DNA of 34,884 nt from Rhodobacterales bacterium (GCA_017303485.1 JAFLCY010000034.1:1-34884), one strand, 5' to 3'; positions 1 through 8,607 are shown, counted from the first letter of the stretch. A program made the numbers and translations. Notes: generated by a model not told the origin, from the sequence alone.

Positions 1-795
<795 letters not shown>

Positions 796-803
<8 letters not shown>

Positions 804-1401
804 CGGCAAAGGTCTCCGGTCCGAAAAGAAGGATCAGGGCGGTGCCGAGGACCAGCCCGGTGGCGATGGCGGTCAGCACCATGCCCAGGAACACCAGCCC
901 GCGCGAGGCAAAGCCGTGCAGTTCGGCGATGAAGGCGGTCATCAGCCAGAGGAACAGGACAAAGCCGCCAAGCCCGATGACCCCGGCCAGGGGCGGCGCG
1001 ATCAGGCTGGCGACCAGTTGCAGAACCTGCAGCACCAGCGTCAAGAGCTGCAGCCAGACAACGATGAGAAGCGCATCGGCAAGGGCTCCGCGCCCGCCGA
1101 AGGCCCGGCCGACGCGGTGGATCAGCACGACCGACAGGGCCAGGAACAGCCATTGCACGACCGCCGCGCGGAACGGGCTGGCCAGCATGAAGGCGCTGAA
1201 CGGGTCCAGCCCCTGCCGGCCGGTGCCGAGCTGAAGGCTGGCGAGCAGCGCCGAAACGACCGCGACCAGCAAAAGCCCCGCCGTTCGCGCCCGCAGGGGC
1301 ACGCCTTCGGCCAAGAGCGTCCGGGCAGCCTGCCGCGGGTCCTGCAGCGTCAGGACCGCCAGCGCGCTGATGCGGTCACCCAGGGTGGAGTGAGGGCTCA
1401 T
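796..1401 (-). CDS. YIP1-family multi-pass membrane protein in the suf operon
   Basis: A 201-residue very hydrophobic protein. A short cytosolic-looking N-terminus (about 40 residues, containing LTLQDPRQAARTLL) is followed by about five membrane segments, near residues 42-60, 82-100, 112-135, 139-162 and 170-195. The N-terminal 'DPR.A...L' pattern and five-helix layout resemble bacterial Yip1-domain proteins; that family call is from memory of the pattern, not a search. The ATG at 1401 overlaps the stop of the upstream membrane-protein gene as ATGA, and its own stop overlaps the sufS start, so it should be translationally coupled on both sides. There are no catalytic motifs. Its place between sufD and sufS suggests a link to Fe-S assembly or to membrane or iron homeostasis, but the function is unknown. 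Confidence 0.8.
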
Positions 1402-1889
1402 GTCAGCGCGGCCCCCGTTTCCGCCTCGTGCAGAAGCGTGCCCCAGAGCCAGAGAAACGCCACACCGATGCCAAGGGTGACAGCCGTCAGCGCCGGGCCG
1501 GGGCCGATCATGCCGGAGACGAGGCCCTGCAACAGCATCAGCGGCCCGACGGCAGCCAGCGCCCAGAACAGCGCCACGCGTGCAGCATACCACGACCCCT
1601 GCCCACCCATGGCCCGCGCGGCAAGGTGGCCAAGGGCAGCAAGACCATACCAGAGCGGGATCGTGGCCAGCACCGCCAGCGCCCGCGCCAGGATCCGGGG
1701 AGAAGCCGAAGGCTCGCCGGCCAGAAAGGCCTCGCGCGCGGCGACGGGCCACTGGCCGATGAAGGCAAGCGCGAGGAAAACGAGGAGGAAAGACAGGACA
1801 AAGGGCTCGGACGGCCCGCGTGCAAGATGCTGGCGCAGAATCCGGCGCGGATGCCGCCAGGTGGCGACAAGGTCGGTCGAGACCGTCAT
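1398..1889 (-). CDS. Small multi-pass membrane protein between sufD and the YIP1 gene
   Basis: A 163-residue hydrophobic protein with about four predicted membrane segments, near residues 28-48, 66-88, 100-124 and 126-152. A basic N-terminus (TWRHPRRILRQHL) suggests the N-terminus stays in the cytoplasm. It resembles the following gene in length, N-terminal 'HPRRIL' motif and hydrophobicity, so the two may be distant paralogues acting as a pair. It starts 20 bases after the sufD stop with a purine-rich ribosome site (GAGGGGTAGGGG), and its TGA overlaps the next ATG (ATGA). No enzyme motif is visible. It is real on the strength of coupling and coding character; its function is unknown. Confidence 0.8.
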   Translation of the reverse strand: MTVSTDLVATWRHPRRILRQHLARGPSEPFVLSFLLVFLALAFIGQWPVAAREAFLAGEPSASPRILARALAVLATIPLWYGLAALGHLAARAMGGQGSWYAARVALFWALAAVGPLMLLQGLVSGMIGPGPALTAVTLGIGVAFLWLWGTLLHEAETGAALT

Positions 1890-1909
1890 CCCCTACCCCT
1901 CATCCGGTC

Positions 1910-3205
1910 TTATCCCTTGGTCCCATGCCGTGCCAGCCAGCGTTCCAGCCGTGCGCGGATGTCCTCGGCGATATTCTCGTCGGCGATTTCCTGGATTGCC
2001 TCGGCCAGGAAGGCCAGCACCAGCAGCGCCTGTGCCGACCGACGCGGCACCCCGCGCGAGCGAAGGTAGAACAGCGCGGTCTCGTCGATGGCGCCGGAGG
2101 TGGAGCCGTGGCTGCATTTCACATCGTCGGCGTAGATTTCCAGCTCGGGCTTGGCAAGGAACTGGCTGTCCTCGTCCAGAAGCAGCGACTGGCTGATCTG
2201 GTAGCCGTCGGTCTTCTGCGCGCCGGGCTTCACCAGGATCTTGCCCTGGAACACGCCGGTCGCCCCGTTCATCAGCACCTTCTTGAAGACCTGGCGGCTT
2301 TCGCAGGCCTCGGCCGCATGGGTGATGAAGACGGTGTCGTCGTGCAGGAAATCCCCGTCGCCCACGGTGGCCCCGGCCACATGGGCACGGCCCTCGTCCC
2401 CGGTCAATTCGATCACCGCCTCGTTGCGGGTCAGCCGCCCGTTCGCGGTCAGCGTGAAGGACCGCATCTCGGACTTCACGCCCAACCGCGCGAAGACATG
2501 CGTCACTGCGCGACGTTCATGGTCGCGGCCCTGAATGCGGATGTGATGGAATTGCGCTCCGTCGGCGACCTCCACCTCCAGCACCTTCGAAAAGCGGGCG
2601 GCGGCGGGGCCGTTTTCCAGCAGCGTCAGCTCCGCCCCCGGCTCCAGCTTCACGCAATGATGCAGGATCGCATCGGAAGTCTCGGATTCATGGACATAAA
2701 TCAGGGACACCGGCTTGGCCGCCCGACCCGTGACATGGATCAGCACACCATCGGTCGCGAAGGCCGAATTGAGCGCGGCGAACGGTCGGGCAACCGGGGA
2801 CTGGCCGCGTGTCTCCAAGACACCGTAAAGACCCTGCGCCCAATGGATGTCTGCCTCGCCGGCTCTGGAGAGCCGTTCGATGGTCACTCCCGCAAGCGTC
2901 AGGTCATCCGAGGCTACCGGATCGAACACGCCATCTACGAAGACGATCTTCAGCCGGTCCATGCCGTCGAAGGGCGCGGCCTCATCCGTCGCATCGAAGC
3001 GGTGCGCCAGCGGAGCCTCGGCGACATTCAGGCTGGCGGGATCGGTGTAGCGCCAGTATTCGTCGCGCCGGGCGGGCAGGCCCATCGCCTGCAAACGGGT
3101 CAGGGCGTCACTTCGCGCCGTCGCCAGCCAACCCTTGCCCGACAGCGCCGGAAGCGCCGCGAGCCGCGCCTGCAACGCGTCTTCCCTTGCCTGCGGCAGT
3201 GCCAT
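1910..3205 (-). CDS. sufD: Fe-S cluster assembly protein SufD
   Basis: Subunit of the SufBC2D scaffold that builds Fe-S clusters. The product is 431 residues, about the usual length. The N-terminal part (to about residue 150) is the variable helical region with DEYWRYTDP. The C-terminal beta-helix core carries the conserved CSHGSTSGAIDE segment, with Cys364 and His366 matching the E. coli SufD Cys358/His360 pair at the SufB-SufD interface. The terminal SufB/D helix (FYLRSRGVPRRSAQALL) follows. An upstream extension of the open frame runs inside sufC and is discarded; the start at 3205 is favoured because TGATG joins the sufC stop and the sufD start with a one-base overlap. The stop is TAA. 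Certain identification. Confidence 0.96.
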   Translation of the reverse strand: MALPQAREDALQARLAALPALSGKGWLATARSDALTRLQAMGLPARRDEYWRYTDPASLNVAEAPLAHRFDATDEAAPFDGMDRLKIVFVDGVFDPVASDDLTLAGVTIERLSRAGEADIHWAQGLYGVLETRGQSPVARPFAALNSAFATDGVLIHVTGRAAKPVSLIYVHESETSDAILHHCVKLEPGAELTLLENGPAAARFSKVLEVEVADGAQFHHIRIQGRDHERRAVTHVFARLGVKSEMRSFTLTANGRLTRNEAVIELTGDEGRAHVAGATVGDGDFLHDDTVFITHAAEACESRQVFKKVLMNGATGVFQGKILVKPGAQKTDGYQISQSLLLDEDSQFLAKPELEIYADDVKCSHGSTSGAIDETALFYLRSRGVPRRSAQALLVLAFLAEAIQEIADENIAEDIRARLERWLARHGTKG

Positions 3206-3960
3206 CAGCCCACCTCGTCCAGGATGTCGGCATAGCCGTTGGTCTCGACTTCGAGCGCCAGTTCCGGCCCGCCGGTCTTGACGATGCGTCCGCCCGCCAT
3301 GATGTGAACCACGTCCGGGCGGATATGGTCGAGAAGCCGCTGGTAGTGCGTGATGACCAGGAAGGACCGCCCCGCGCTGCGCAGCGCGTTCACCCCGTCC
3401 GAGACCAGTTTCATCGCATCCACGTCGAGGCCGGAATCCGTCTCGTCCAGGATGCACATGCGCGGCTCAAGGATCGCCATCTGCAGGATTTCGTTGCGCT
3501 TCTTCTCGCCGCCGGAAAAGCCGACGTTGACCGGGCGCTTCAGCATCTCGGCGTCGATCTTCAGGGTCTTGGCCTTCTCACGCACCAGTTTCAGGAAATC
3601 GCCGGCGCTGACTTCCGCCTCGCCGCGTGCCTTCTTCTGCGCGTTCAGCGCCGTGCGAAGGAAGGTCATGTTGCCGACACCCGGAATTTCGACCGGATAC
3701 TGGAAAGCCAGGAACAGACCGGCAGCGGCGCGTTCCTCGGGCTCCATCTCCAGGAGTTCCTGCGCGTCGAGCGTGGCCGAGCCTTCCGTCACCTCATAGC
3801 CGTCGCGGCCCGACAGGACATAGGACAAAGTCGATTTGCCCGACCCGTTCGGCCCCATGATCGCATGCACCTCGCCCGCGCCGATCTTCAGGTCGACGCC
3901 GCGGAGGATCACCTTGTCCTCCTCTTCAAGTTTGACGTGCAGGTTATTGATTTCCAGCAT
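3205..3960 (-). CDS. sufC: Fe-S cluster assembly ATPase SufC
   Basis: ABC-type ATPase of the SufBC2D complex, soluble rather than a transporter subunit. It is 251 residues, full length for the family. Visible motifs are Walker A GPNGSGKST (residues 36-44), the Q-loop in FLAFQYPVEIPG, the signature FSGGEKKR, the Walker B/D-loop CILDETDSGLD (the SufC-typical form) and the switch histidine in VITHYQRLL. A strong ribosome site (GAGGAAAG) lies just before the ATG at 3960. The preceding methyltransferase-like gene ends 15 bases upstream and sufD follows with a one-base overlap. In most suf operons sufC follows sufB directly; here the extra gene separates them. Confidence 0.97.
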   Translation of the reverse strand: MLEINNLHVKLEEEDKVILRGVDLKIGAGEVHAIMGPNGSGKSTLSYVLSGRDGYEVTEGSATLDAQELLEMEPEERAAAGLFLAFQYPVEIPGVGNMTFLRTALNAQKKARGEAEVSAGDFLKLVREKAKTLKIDAEMLKRPVNVGFSGGEKKRNEILQMAILEPRMCILDETDSGLDVDAMKLVSDGVNALRSAGRSFLVITHYQRLLDHIRPDVVHIMAGGRIVKTGGPELALEVETNGYADILDEVG

Positions 3961-3975
3961 TTTCTTTCCTCTTCG

Positions 3976-4605
3976 TCAGCGCGGATCGGTAAACCAGCCG
4001 ATGGCCTGGGTGGCCATCTCGGGCGGGATCGCGCCGGGGGTGACGGTAAAGCGGGCCATGCGGCCGACCATTTCTTCCTTGCGGGCCAGGCGTTCCACGT
4101 CGCGGTAATAACGCCGGGTCTTGTAGTCGTCGAAAAGAACCGTGACGGGCGCCTTCGCGCGCAGCATGACCGCAACGAGGCAGGCCGCGCGGAAGCGGCC
4201 GTCGATCAGCACCAGGTCGGGCTCGACGAAATCCGGGCGGTCCCAGACCGAAAGCGCATAGCCGTGGAACTTTCGGTACTCGCGCGATTTCACCGGCACG
4301 CCCCATTCCCCCGTCCGGCCGACATCCGCGTAGTGGATCATCGCCTTGTCCGAGATCGGCTGCAGAAATGCGGCGATGCGCTCGGCCCAGTCCCTGTCGC
4401 TTTCCACACTGATCACGGTGCGGCCAAGTTCGGCCGCCAGGACAGTAGACCCGCCGCTGCCATATTCCAGGATCGTATCGGCGGCTTCGTAGTAGCGGCA
4501 GAGGAGTTCGCTTTCCTCAGGGCCGAAGGTCAGCCCGAAGCTCGGGATCGACGTGTCGGCCTCCGGCTCTGGCGCGGACTTGACGGATTGCTGGTCCATG
4601 CTCAT
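3976..4605 (-). CDS. Class I SAM-methyltransferase-like protein inserted between sufB and sufC
   Basis: A 209-residue soluble protein. Residues about 45-60 (TILEYGSGGSTVLAAE) look like motif I of a Rossmann-fold class I methyltransferase. VISVESDRDW about 20 residues later gives the acidic motif II, DLVLIDGRFRAAC resembles a motif IV strand and loop, and TVLFDDYKTRRYY follows. There is no substrate-specifying domain, and no obvious cysteine cluster for binding Fe-S. Two starts are possible (4605 or 4599, in ATGAGCATG). The gene lies 119 bases after the sufB stop and 15 bases before sufC, on the same strand, so it is co-transcribed. Its role is not known to me. Options are modification of a Suf component, of a small molecule, or a passenger function. 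Methyltransferase fold is likely, activity unproven. Confidence 0.8.
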   Translation of the reverse strand: MSMDQQSVKSAPEPEADTSIPSFGLTFGPEESELLCRYYEAADTILEYGSGGSTVLAAELGRTVISVESDRDWAERIAAFLQPISDKAMIHYADVGRTGEWGVPVKSREYRKFHGYALSVWDRPDFVEPDLVLIDGRFRAACLVAVMLRAKAPVTVLFDDYKTRRYYRDVERLARKEEMVGRMARFTVTPGAIPPEMATQAIGWFTDPR

Positions 4606-4608
4606 CCC

Positions 4609-4633
4609 CCGTCGCGGGACGGCTGCTCCGTCC
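4609..4633 (-). promoter_or_regulatory. Mutually exclusive hairpins before the methyltransferase-like gene
   Basis: On the minus strand, just upstream of the start at 4605, GGACGG (4633-4628) can pair with CCGTCC (4622-4617) around a 5-base loop. Alternatively CCGTC (4622-4618) can pair with GACGG (4613-4609) around a 4-base loop. The two stems share the same CCGTC and cannot form together. The second would tie up the G-rich stretch immediately before the start, which is the only candidate ribosome site. This could tune translation of this gene inside the operon, but short GC stems arise easily by chance in such DNA. Confidence 0.3.
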
Positions 4634-4724
4634 GGTGAGGGCTGGTCAAGCGCAAGGCTGAAATCGGCGCGGCCTTTGGCCGTTCCGAATCCGGTTTCAC
4701 CATTGCAATCGCGCAGTCCATTGG

Positions 4725-6257
4725 TCAGCCAACCGAGCCTTCCAGGCTGATCGCGACCAGGCTCTGAGCCTCCATCGCGAATTCCATCGGCAGGGCTTGC
4801 AGGACCTCCTTGCAGAAGCCGTTCACCACCAGGGCGACCGCTTCCTCTTCGTCCATCCCGCGCGAGCGGCAGTAGAACAGCTGGTCGTCGTCCACCTTGG
4901 AGGTCGTCGCCTCATGCTCGACGCGCGAGGAATTGTTGCGCACTTCGATGTAAGGCACGGTATGCGCCCCGCATTTGTCGCCGATCAGGAGACTGTCACA
5001 TTGGGTATAGTTGCGGCTGTCCTTGGCCTTGGGGTGCATGGAGACGAGCCCACGATAGGTGTTCTGCGCCCTACCCGCGCTGATCCCCTTCGACACGATG
5101 CGCGACTTCGTGCGCTTGCCAAGGTGGACCATCTTGGTCCCGGTATCGGCCTGCTGGGCGTTGTTGGCGATGGCGATGGAGTAGAACTCGCCCTGGCTGT
5201 CATCGCCGCGCAGGATGCAGGACGGGTATTTCCAGGTGATCGCCGAGCCGGTTTCCACTTGCGTCCACATCACCTTGGCCCGGTCACCCCGGCAATCGGC
5301 CCGTTTGGTGACAAAGTTGTAGATCCCGCCGACCCCGTTCTCGTCGCCCGGATACCAGTTCTGCACCGTGGAATATTTCACCTCGGAATCCTTCAGGATC
5401 ACGATCTCGACCACCGCAGCATGCAGCTGGTTGGTGTCGCGCTTGGGCGCGGTGCAACCCTCCAGGTAGCTGACATAGGAGCCTTCGTCGGCCACGATCA
5501 GGGTGCGCTCGAACTGGCCGGTATTCTCGGCGTTGATGCGGAAATAGGTCGACAGTTCCATCGGGCAGCGCACGCCCTTCGGGATGTAGACGAAGGAGCC
5601 GTCCGAGAAGACCGCCGAATTCAGCGTCGCAAAGAAGTTGTCGGTCGGCGGCACCACGCTGCCCAGATACTGCTTCACCAGCTCGGGATGTTCGCGCACC
5701 GCTTCCGAGATCGAGCAGAAGATCACCCCGGCCTTCGCCAGTTCCGCCTTGAACGTGGTCCCGACCGAAACGCTGTCGAAGACCGCGTCCACCGCGACCT
5801 TGCGCGGCTCGGCCTCACCTTCAACTCCGGCCAGAAGCATCTGTTCCTTCAGCGGAATCCCAAGCTTGGCATAGGTCGCCAGAAGCTTCGGGTCGACCTC
5901 GTCCAGCGACTTCGGCTTTGCCGCCATGCTCTTCGGCTTGGCGTAGTAATACTGGTCCTGATAGTCGATTTCCGGGTAGTTCAGCATGGCCCAGCGGGGC
6001 TCTTCCATCTTCTGCCAGCGCCGGTAGGCCGCCAGCCGCCAGTCGAGCAGCCACTCCGGCTCGCCGTTCTTCTCGCTGATCAGGCGGACGATGTCTTCCG
6101 ACAGGCCCTTCGGCGCGTATTCCGTCTCGATCTCGGTTTCCCAGCCGTACTTGTATTTGCCGGCCATCGCCTGCACGGTCTCGATCGTCTCGCGGTCGAC
6201 TCCGTCGCGAACCTCGACAGCGGCGGCGGTCTCGGTGGTGTCCAGAACGGCGGTCAT
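4725..6257 (-). CDS. sufB: Fe-S cluster assembly protein SufB
   Basis: Core scaffold subunit of SufBC2D on which the nascent cluster is built. It is 510 residues, normal length. Recognisable segments include YYYAKPK, the [15 protein letters not shown] strand, the [15 protein letters not shown] block, the [15 protein letters not shown] segment with Cys429 at the place of the conserved sulfur-accepting cysteine, VEHEATTSK, and the C-terminal [14 protein letters not shown] helix. The open frame extends upstream to 6323, but the ATG at 6257 is chosen because it gives [12 protein letters not shown] and has an AAGGAAG ribosome site. It begins 13 bases after the desulfurase stop. A 119-base gap follows before the methyltransferase-like gene. 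Confidence 0.97.
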   Translation of the reverse strand: MTAVLDTTETAAAVEVRDGVDRETIETVQAMAGKYKYGWETEIETEYAPKGLSEDIVRLISEKNGEPEWLLDWRLAAYRRWQKMEEPRWAMLNYPEIDYQDQYYYAKPKSMAAKPKSLDEVDPKLLATYAKLGIPLKEQMLLAGVEGEAEPRKVAVDAVFDSVSVGTTFKAELAKAGVIFCSISEAVREHPELVKQYLGSVVPPTDNFFATLNSAVFSDGSFVYIPKGVRCPMELSTYFRINAENTGQFERTLIVADEGSYVSYLEGCTAPKRDTNQLHAAVVEIVILKDSEVKYSTVQNWYPGDENGVGGIYNFVTKRADCRGDRAKVMWTQVETGSAITWKYPSCILRGDDSQGEFYSIAIANNAQQADTGTKMVHLGKRTKSRIVSKGISAGRAQNTYRGLVSMHPKAKDSRNYTQCDSLLIGDKCGAHTVPYIEVRNNSSRVEHEATTSKVDDDQLFYCRSRGMDEEEAVALVVNGFCKEVLQALPMEFAMEAQSLVAISLEGSVG

Positions 6258-6270
6258 CGGCGTCTTCCTT

Positions 6271-7320
6271 TCAGGCGGCCCGCGCGCGGGCCTTGGCATA
6301 GGCGGCGGTCCAGGCATCGCCAAACCGCAGCACGTCGTCTTGTCTCACCCCCGGGCCGATGGAGACCCGGATCGCCTGTGCGGCCAGGGTTTCGCTGAAC
6401 CCCATCGCCGTCAGGACGCGGCTGGCCCGCACCTTGCCGGAGGAACAGGCCGAGCCTGCGGACACCGCAAACCCGGCAAGGTCCATCGCCATCACCTGCG
6501 TCTCGCCCTTCCAGCCGGGCGCAATCAGGCAAAGCGTGTTCGGCAATCTAGGCGAACCATTCCCGACTGAAATAGTCTCAATTGCCGCAGCCGACAACTG
6601 CAATTCTAGAATATTTCTAAGTTCTGCGACCTCATCCCAGACCCCATTGGCCAGATCCCGCGCGGCGGCCTCGGCGGCGGCGGCGAAACCGGCGATGCCG
6701 ATCAGGTTCTCGGTCCCGGCGCGGCGGCCCATCTCCTGCCCGCCGCCCTTCATCTGCGGCGGCACCTCGACCCCCTGCCGCACCACCAGTGCGCCAATGC
6801 CCTTCGGTCCGCCCAGCTTGTGCGCCGAGATCAGCCCCATCTCGCAGCCCAGCCAGTTGAAGGCGAAGGGCACCTTGCCGAAGGCCTGCGTCAGGTCGCT
6901 GACCGCAAGGCCCGCTGGCAGCTCCTGCATCACCCCGGTCTCGGAGTTGGCCAGTTGCAGCGCCGTGCGGGTCGGGTCGCCAACCGCCACCCTGCCCTGA
7001 CCGTCCACCGGCAGCGAAGACTCACACCATGCCGCCACCGCGTCATGCTCCACTGCCGCGCAGACGAGCCCGCGCCCCGCGCAGGCCAGCGCTGCCGCCT
7101 CGGTCGCGCCGGAGGTGAAAACAATATCCGCCCCCTCGGCCCCGAGCGCCGCCGCGATCTTCGCGCGCGACTTCTCCAAGAGCGATTTCGCCGCCCGCCC
7201 CTCGGCATGGACGGACGAGGGGTTGCCCACCAGTTCCATCGCCGCGACCATCGCCGCCTTCGCCTCGGGGCGGAGGGGCGCGGTCGCGTTCCAGTCGAGG
7301 TAGAGCCTAGTCATGCTCAT
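6271..7320 (-). CDS. NifS/IscS-type cysteine desulfurase (second desulfurase of the operon)
   Basis: Group I aminotransferase class V enzyme, 349 residues, shorter than E. coli IscS (about 404). Motifs seen are YLDWNATAP near the N-terminus, TSGATEA (69-75), EHDAV with His92, the PLP lysine Lys168 in [24 protein letters not shown], and the active-site cysteine Cys292 in [11 protein letters not shown]. It probably supplies sulfur to SufB alongside or instead of SufS. The start may be 7320 or 7314 (ATGAGCATG); either overlaps the iscR end. Bases 6541-6630 are clearly poorer in G+C (42 of 90) than the flanks and use rare codons (CTA, AGA, TCA, several ATT); this covers a variable stretch of the protein and contains an Irr-like palindrome. 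Confidence 0.93.
   Translation of the reverse strand: MSMTRLYLDWNATAPLRPEAKAAMVAAMELVGNPSSVHAEGRAAKSLLEKSRAKIAAALGAEGADIVFTSGATEAAALACAGRGLVCAAVEHDAVAAWCESSLPVDGQGRVAVGDPTRTALQLANSETGVMQELPAGLAVSDLTQAFGKVPFAFNWLGCEMGLISAHKLGGPKGIGALVVRQGVEVPPQMKGGGQEMGRRAGTENLIGIAGFAAAAEAAARDLANGVWDEVAELRNILELQLSAAAIETISVGNGSPRLPNTLCLIAPGWKGETQVMAMDLAGFAVSAGSACSSGKVRASRVLTAMGFSETLAAQAIRVSIGPGVRQDDVLRFGDAWTAAYAKARARAA
6607..6619. promoter_or_regulatory. Irr/ICE-like palindrome inside the cysteine desulfurase gene
   Basis: TAGAA-TAT-TTCTA, a perfect inverted repeat with 5-base arms and a 3-base spacer, in an AT-rich patch of an otherwise GC-rich coding sequence. It has the same core (TAGAA-N3-TTCTA) as the palindrome at 7884-7896 in the iscR upstream region. 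As I recall it, the alphaproteobacterial Irr iron-control element is TTTAGAA-N3-TTCTAAA-like. The site lies about 350 bases upstream of sufB, so it could govern an internal promoter for sufB onwards or act as a downstream operator for the whole operon. Binding is inferred only. Confidence 0.4.
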
Positions 7321-7783
7321 CGACCACGCGGAACAGCGAGGGCACCGCCGGGCAGGGTGTCAGATCGTTCTTCACCACGTCCGACAGCCGCACCTGATGC
7401 AGGAAGACATAGACGTTGGCCGACAGGCTTTCCCAAAGGCGATTGGTCAGCGACTGCGCGCGCGACCCCGACAGGCCGCCAGAGGCCCCCGCCCCGGTGT
7501 GCATCGCGTCCACGGTTTCCTCGACCGCCTCCATTACTTCGGAAATGCGGATGTCGTTCGGGCTCCGGGCCAGCTTGTAGCCACCGCCCGGGCCCCGCAC
7601 CGCCTCAACCAGCCCGGCGCGGCGCAGCTTGACGAACAACTGCTCCAGATAGGGCAGCGAGATGTCCTGCCGCTTCGATATCGCGGCCAGCGAGACCAGA
7701 TCCTCTCCCCCAGCCTTCGCCTCGGAAAGTGCCAGGTCCGCCAGCGCCACCATCGCATAGCGGCCCTTGGTCGAGAGCTTCAT
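7307..7783 (-). CDS. iscR: Rrf2-family regulator IscR with a single cysteine
   Basis: A 158-residue DNA-binding regulator of the Rrf2 family, first gene of the suf operon. It has the family start MKLSTKGRYAM, the recognition-helix region ISLPYLEQLFVKLRRAGLV (41-59) and the wing RGPGGGYKLAR (63-73). The loop where E. coli IscR has its three cluster-binding cysteines (about 92-106) reads VDAMHTGAGASGG and contains none. The only cysteine is Cys144 near the C-terminus (LTPCPAVPS). Rhodobacter sphaeroides IscR is known as a one-cysteine type that still binds a cluster, so this is probably a functional sensor of that kind. The ATG at 7783 is preceded by AGGAGG; 13 codons of further open frame upstream are rejected. 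Confidence 0.94.
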   Translation of the reverse strand: MKLSTKGRYAMVALADLALSEAKAGGEDLVSLAAISKRQDISLPYLEQLFVKLRRAGLVEAVRGPGGGYKLARSPNDIRISEVMEAVEETVDAMHTGAGASGGLSGSRAQSLTNRLWESLSANVYVFLHQVRLSDVVKNDLTPCPAVPSLFRVVDEHD

Positions 7784-7842
7784 CTCCGCCTCCTGCCCCG
7801 GTCCGGGGAATCGCAACCGCATTGACGCCGCGCGCAGGCGGC

Positions 7843-7856
7843 ATTACCTCAGTCAA
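7843..7856 (-). promoter_or_regulatory. Possible iscR promoter / degenerate type-1 IscR site
   Basis: On the minus strand TTGACTGAGGTAAT lies about 60-73 bases before the iscR start. The left half matches the YYGACT half-site of enterobacterial type-1 IscR operators; the right half is only partial. TTGACT could also act as a -35, but no good -10 lies 16-18 bases further on, whereas GGTAAT could itself be a -10 with a poor -35. The element is plausible for autoregulation; start site and binding are undetermined. Confidence 0.3.
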
Positions 7857-7881
7857 GCCCCGAAAAGTCGGTTCCCGCCGC

Positions 7882-7898
7882 TTTAGAACGGTTCTAGT
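7882..7898. promoter_or_regulatory. Irr iron-control-element-like palindrome upstream of iscR-suf
   Basis: TTTAGAACGGTTCTAGT contains the perfect palindrome TAGAAC-G-GTTCTA (7884-7896). It sits in the 164-base divergent region, about 100 bases upstream of iscR and 50 bases before the hydrolase gene. It resembles the Irr box (TTTAGAA-N3-TTCTAAA-like, from memory). suf operons of Rhodobacterales are known to be under Irr and IscR control, so this is the expected place. It could serve either divergent gene. Confidence 0.6.
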
Positions 7899-7947
7899 TT
7901 ATCCGAGCGAAAGCGTCAAGAAATCGCTCCCGCATGAGAAGAGTGCA

Positions 7948-8607
7948 ATGCCCGAAGTCATCTTTGCCGGCCCCGATGGACGCCTTGAGGGCCGCTACCA
8001 CCCGCAAAAGGACCGCGACGCCCCGATCGCCATCGTGCTGCATCCCCATCCGGCCTATGGCGGGACGATGAACAACAAGGTCGTCTACAACTTGCATTAC
8101 GCATTCTACAACCTTGGTTTTACCGTGTTGCGGTTCAACTTCCGCGGCGTCGGAAGGTCGCAGGGCGAATATGACCAGGGGATCGGTGAACTCAGCGACG
8201 CGGCTTCGGCGCTCGACTACCTGCAGGCGATGAACCAGAACTCCAAGCAGTGCTGGGTCGCGGGGTTCAGCTTCGGTGCCTGGATCGGCATGCAGCTGCT
8301 GATGCGGCGGCCCGAGATCACCGGTTTCGTCTCGGTCGCCCCGCCCGCCAACCTCTACGACTTCTCCTTTCTCGCGCCCTGCCCCTCCTCGGGCCTGATC
8401 ATCAACGGCACTGCTGACAAGGTCGCGCCGCCCAAGGACACCAAGACGCTGGTCAACAAGCTGCACGAGCAGAAGGGCATCACCATTACCCACACCGAGA
8501 TCGAGGGAGCGGACCACTTCTTCAAGGACGAGGAAGCCCATATGAAGCCGATGATCCAGACGGTCTCGGACTACGTCCGCCGCCGGATGACCGAGGGCAC
8601 CCGCTGA
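7948..8607 (+). CDS. Alpha/beta hydrolase
   Basis: A 219-residue serine hydrolase-like protein of the alpha/beta fold, with no signal peptide, so cytosolic. The likely triad is Ser108 in the nucleophile elbow GFSFGAW, Asp157 in INGTADKVAPP and His190 in EGADHFF. The HPHPAYGGTMNN segment (32-43), probably oxyanion-hole region, and FNFRGVGRSQG (63-73) are typical of the group related to small alphaproteobacterial esterases/dienelactone hydrolases. The open frame extends upstream, but ATG 7948 is chosen for the family-like beginning MPEVIFAGPDGRLEG and the GAGAAGAG purine stretch before it. It is the first gene of a four-gene overlapping set. The substrate cannot be told. Confidence 0.88.
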   Translation: MPEVIFAGPDGRLEGRYHPQKDRDAPIAIVLHPHPAYGGTMNNKVVYNLHYAFYNLGFTVLRFNFRGVGRSQGEYDQGIGELSDAASALDYLQAMNQNSKQCWVAGFSFGAWIGMQLLMRRPEITGFVSVAPPANLYDFSFLAPCPSSGLIINGTADKVAPPKDTKTLVNKLHEQKGITITHTEIEGADHFFKDEEAHMKPMIQTVSDYVRRRMTEGTR

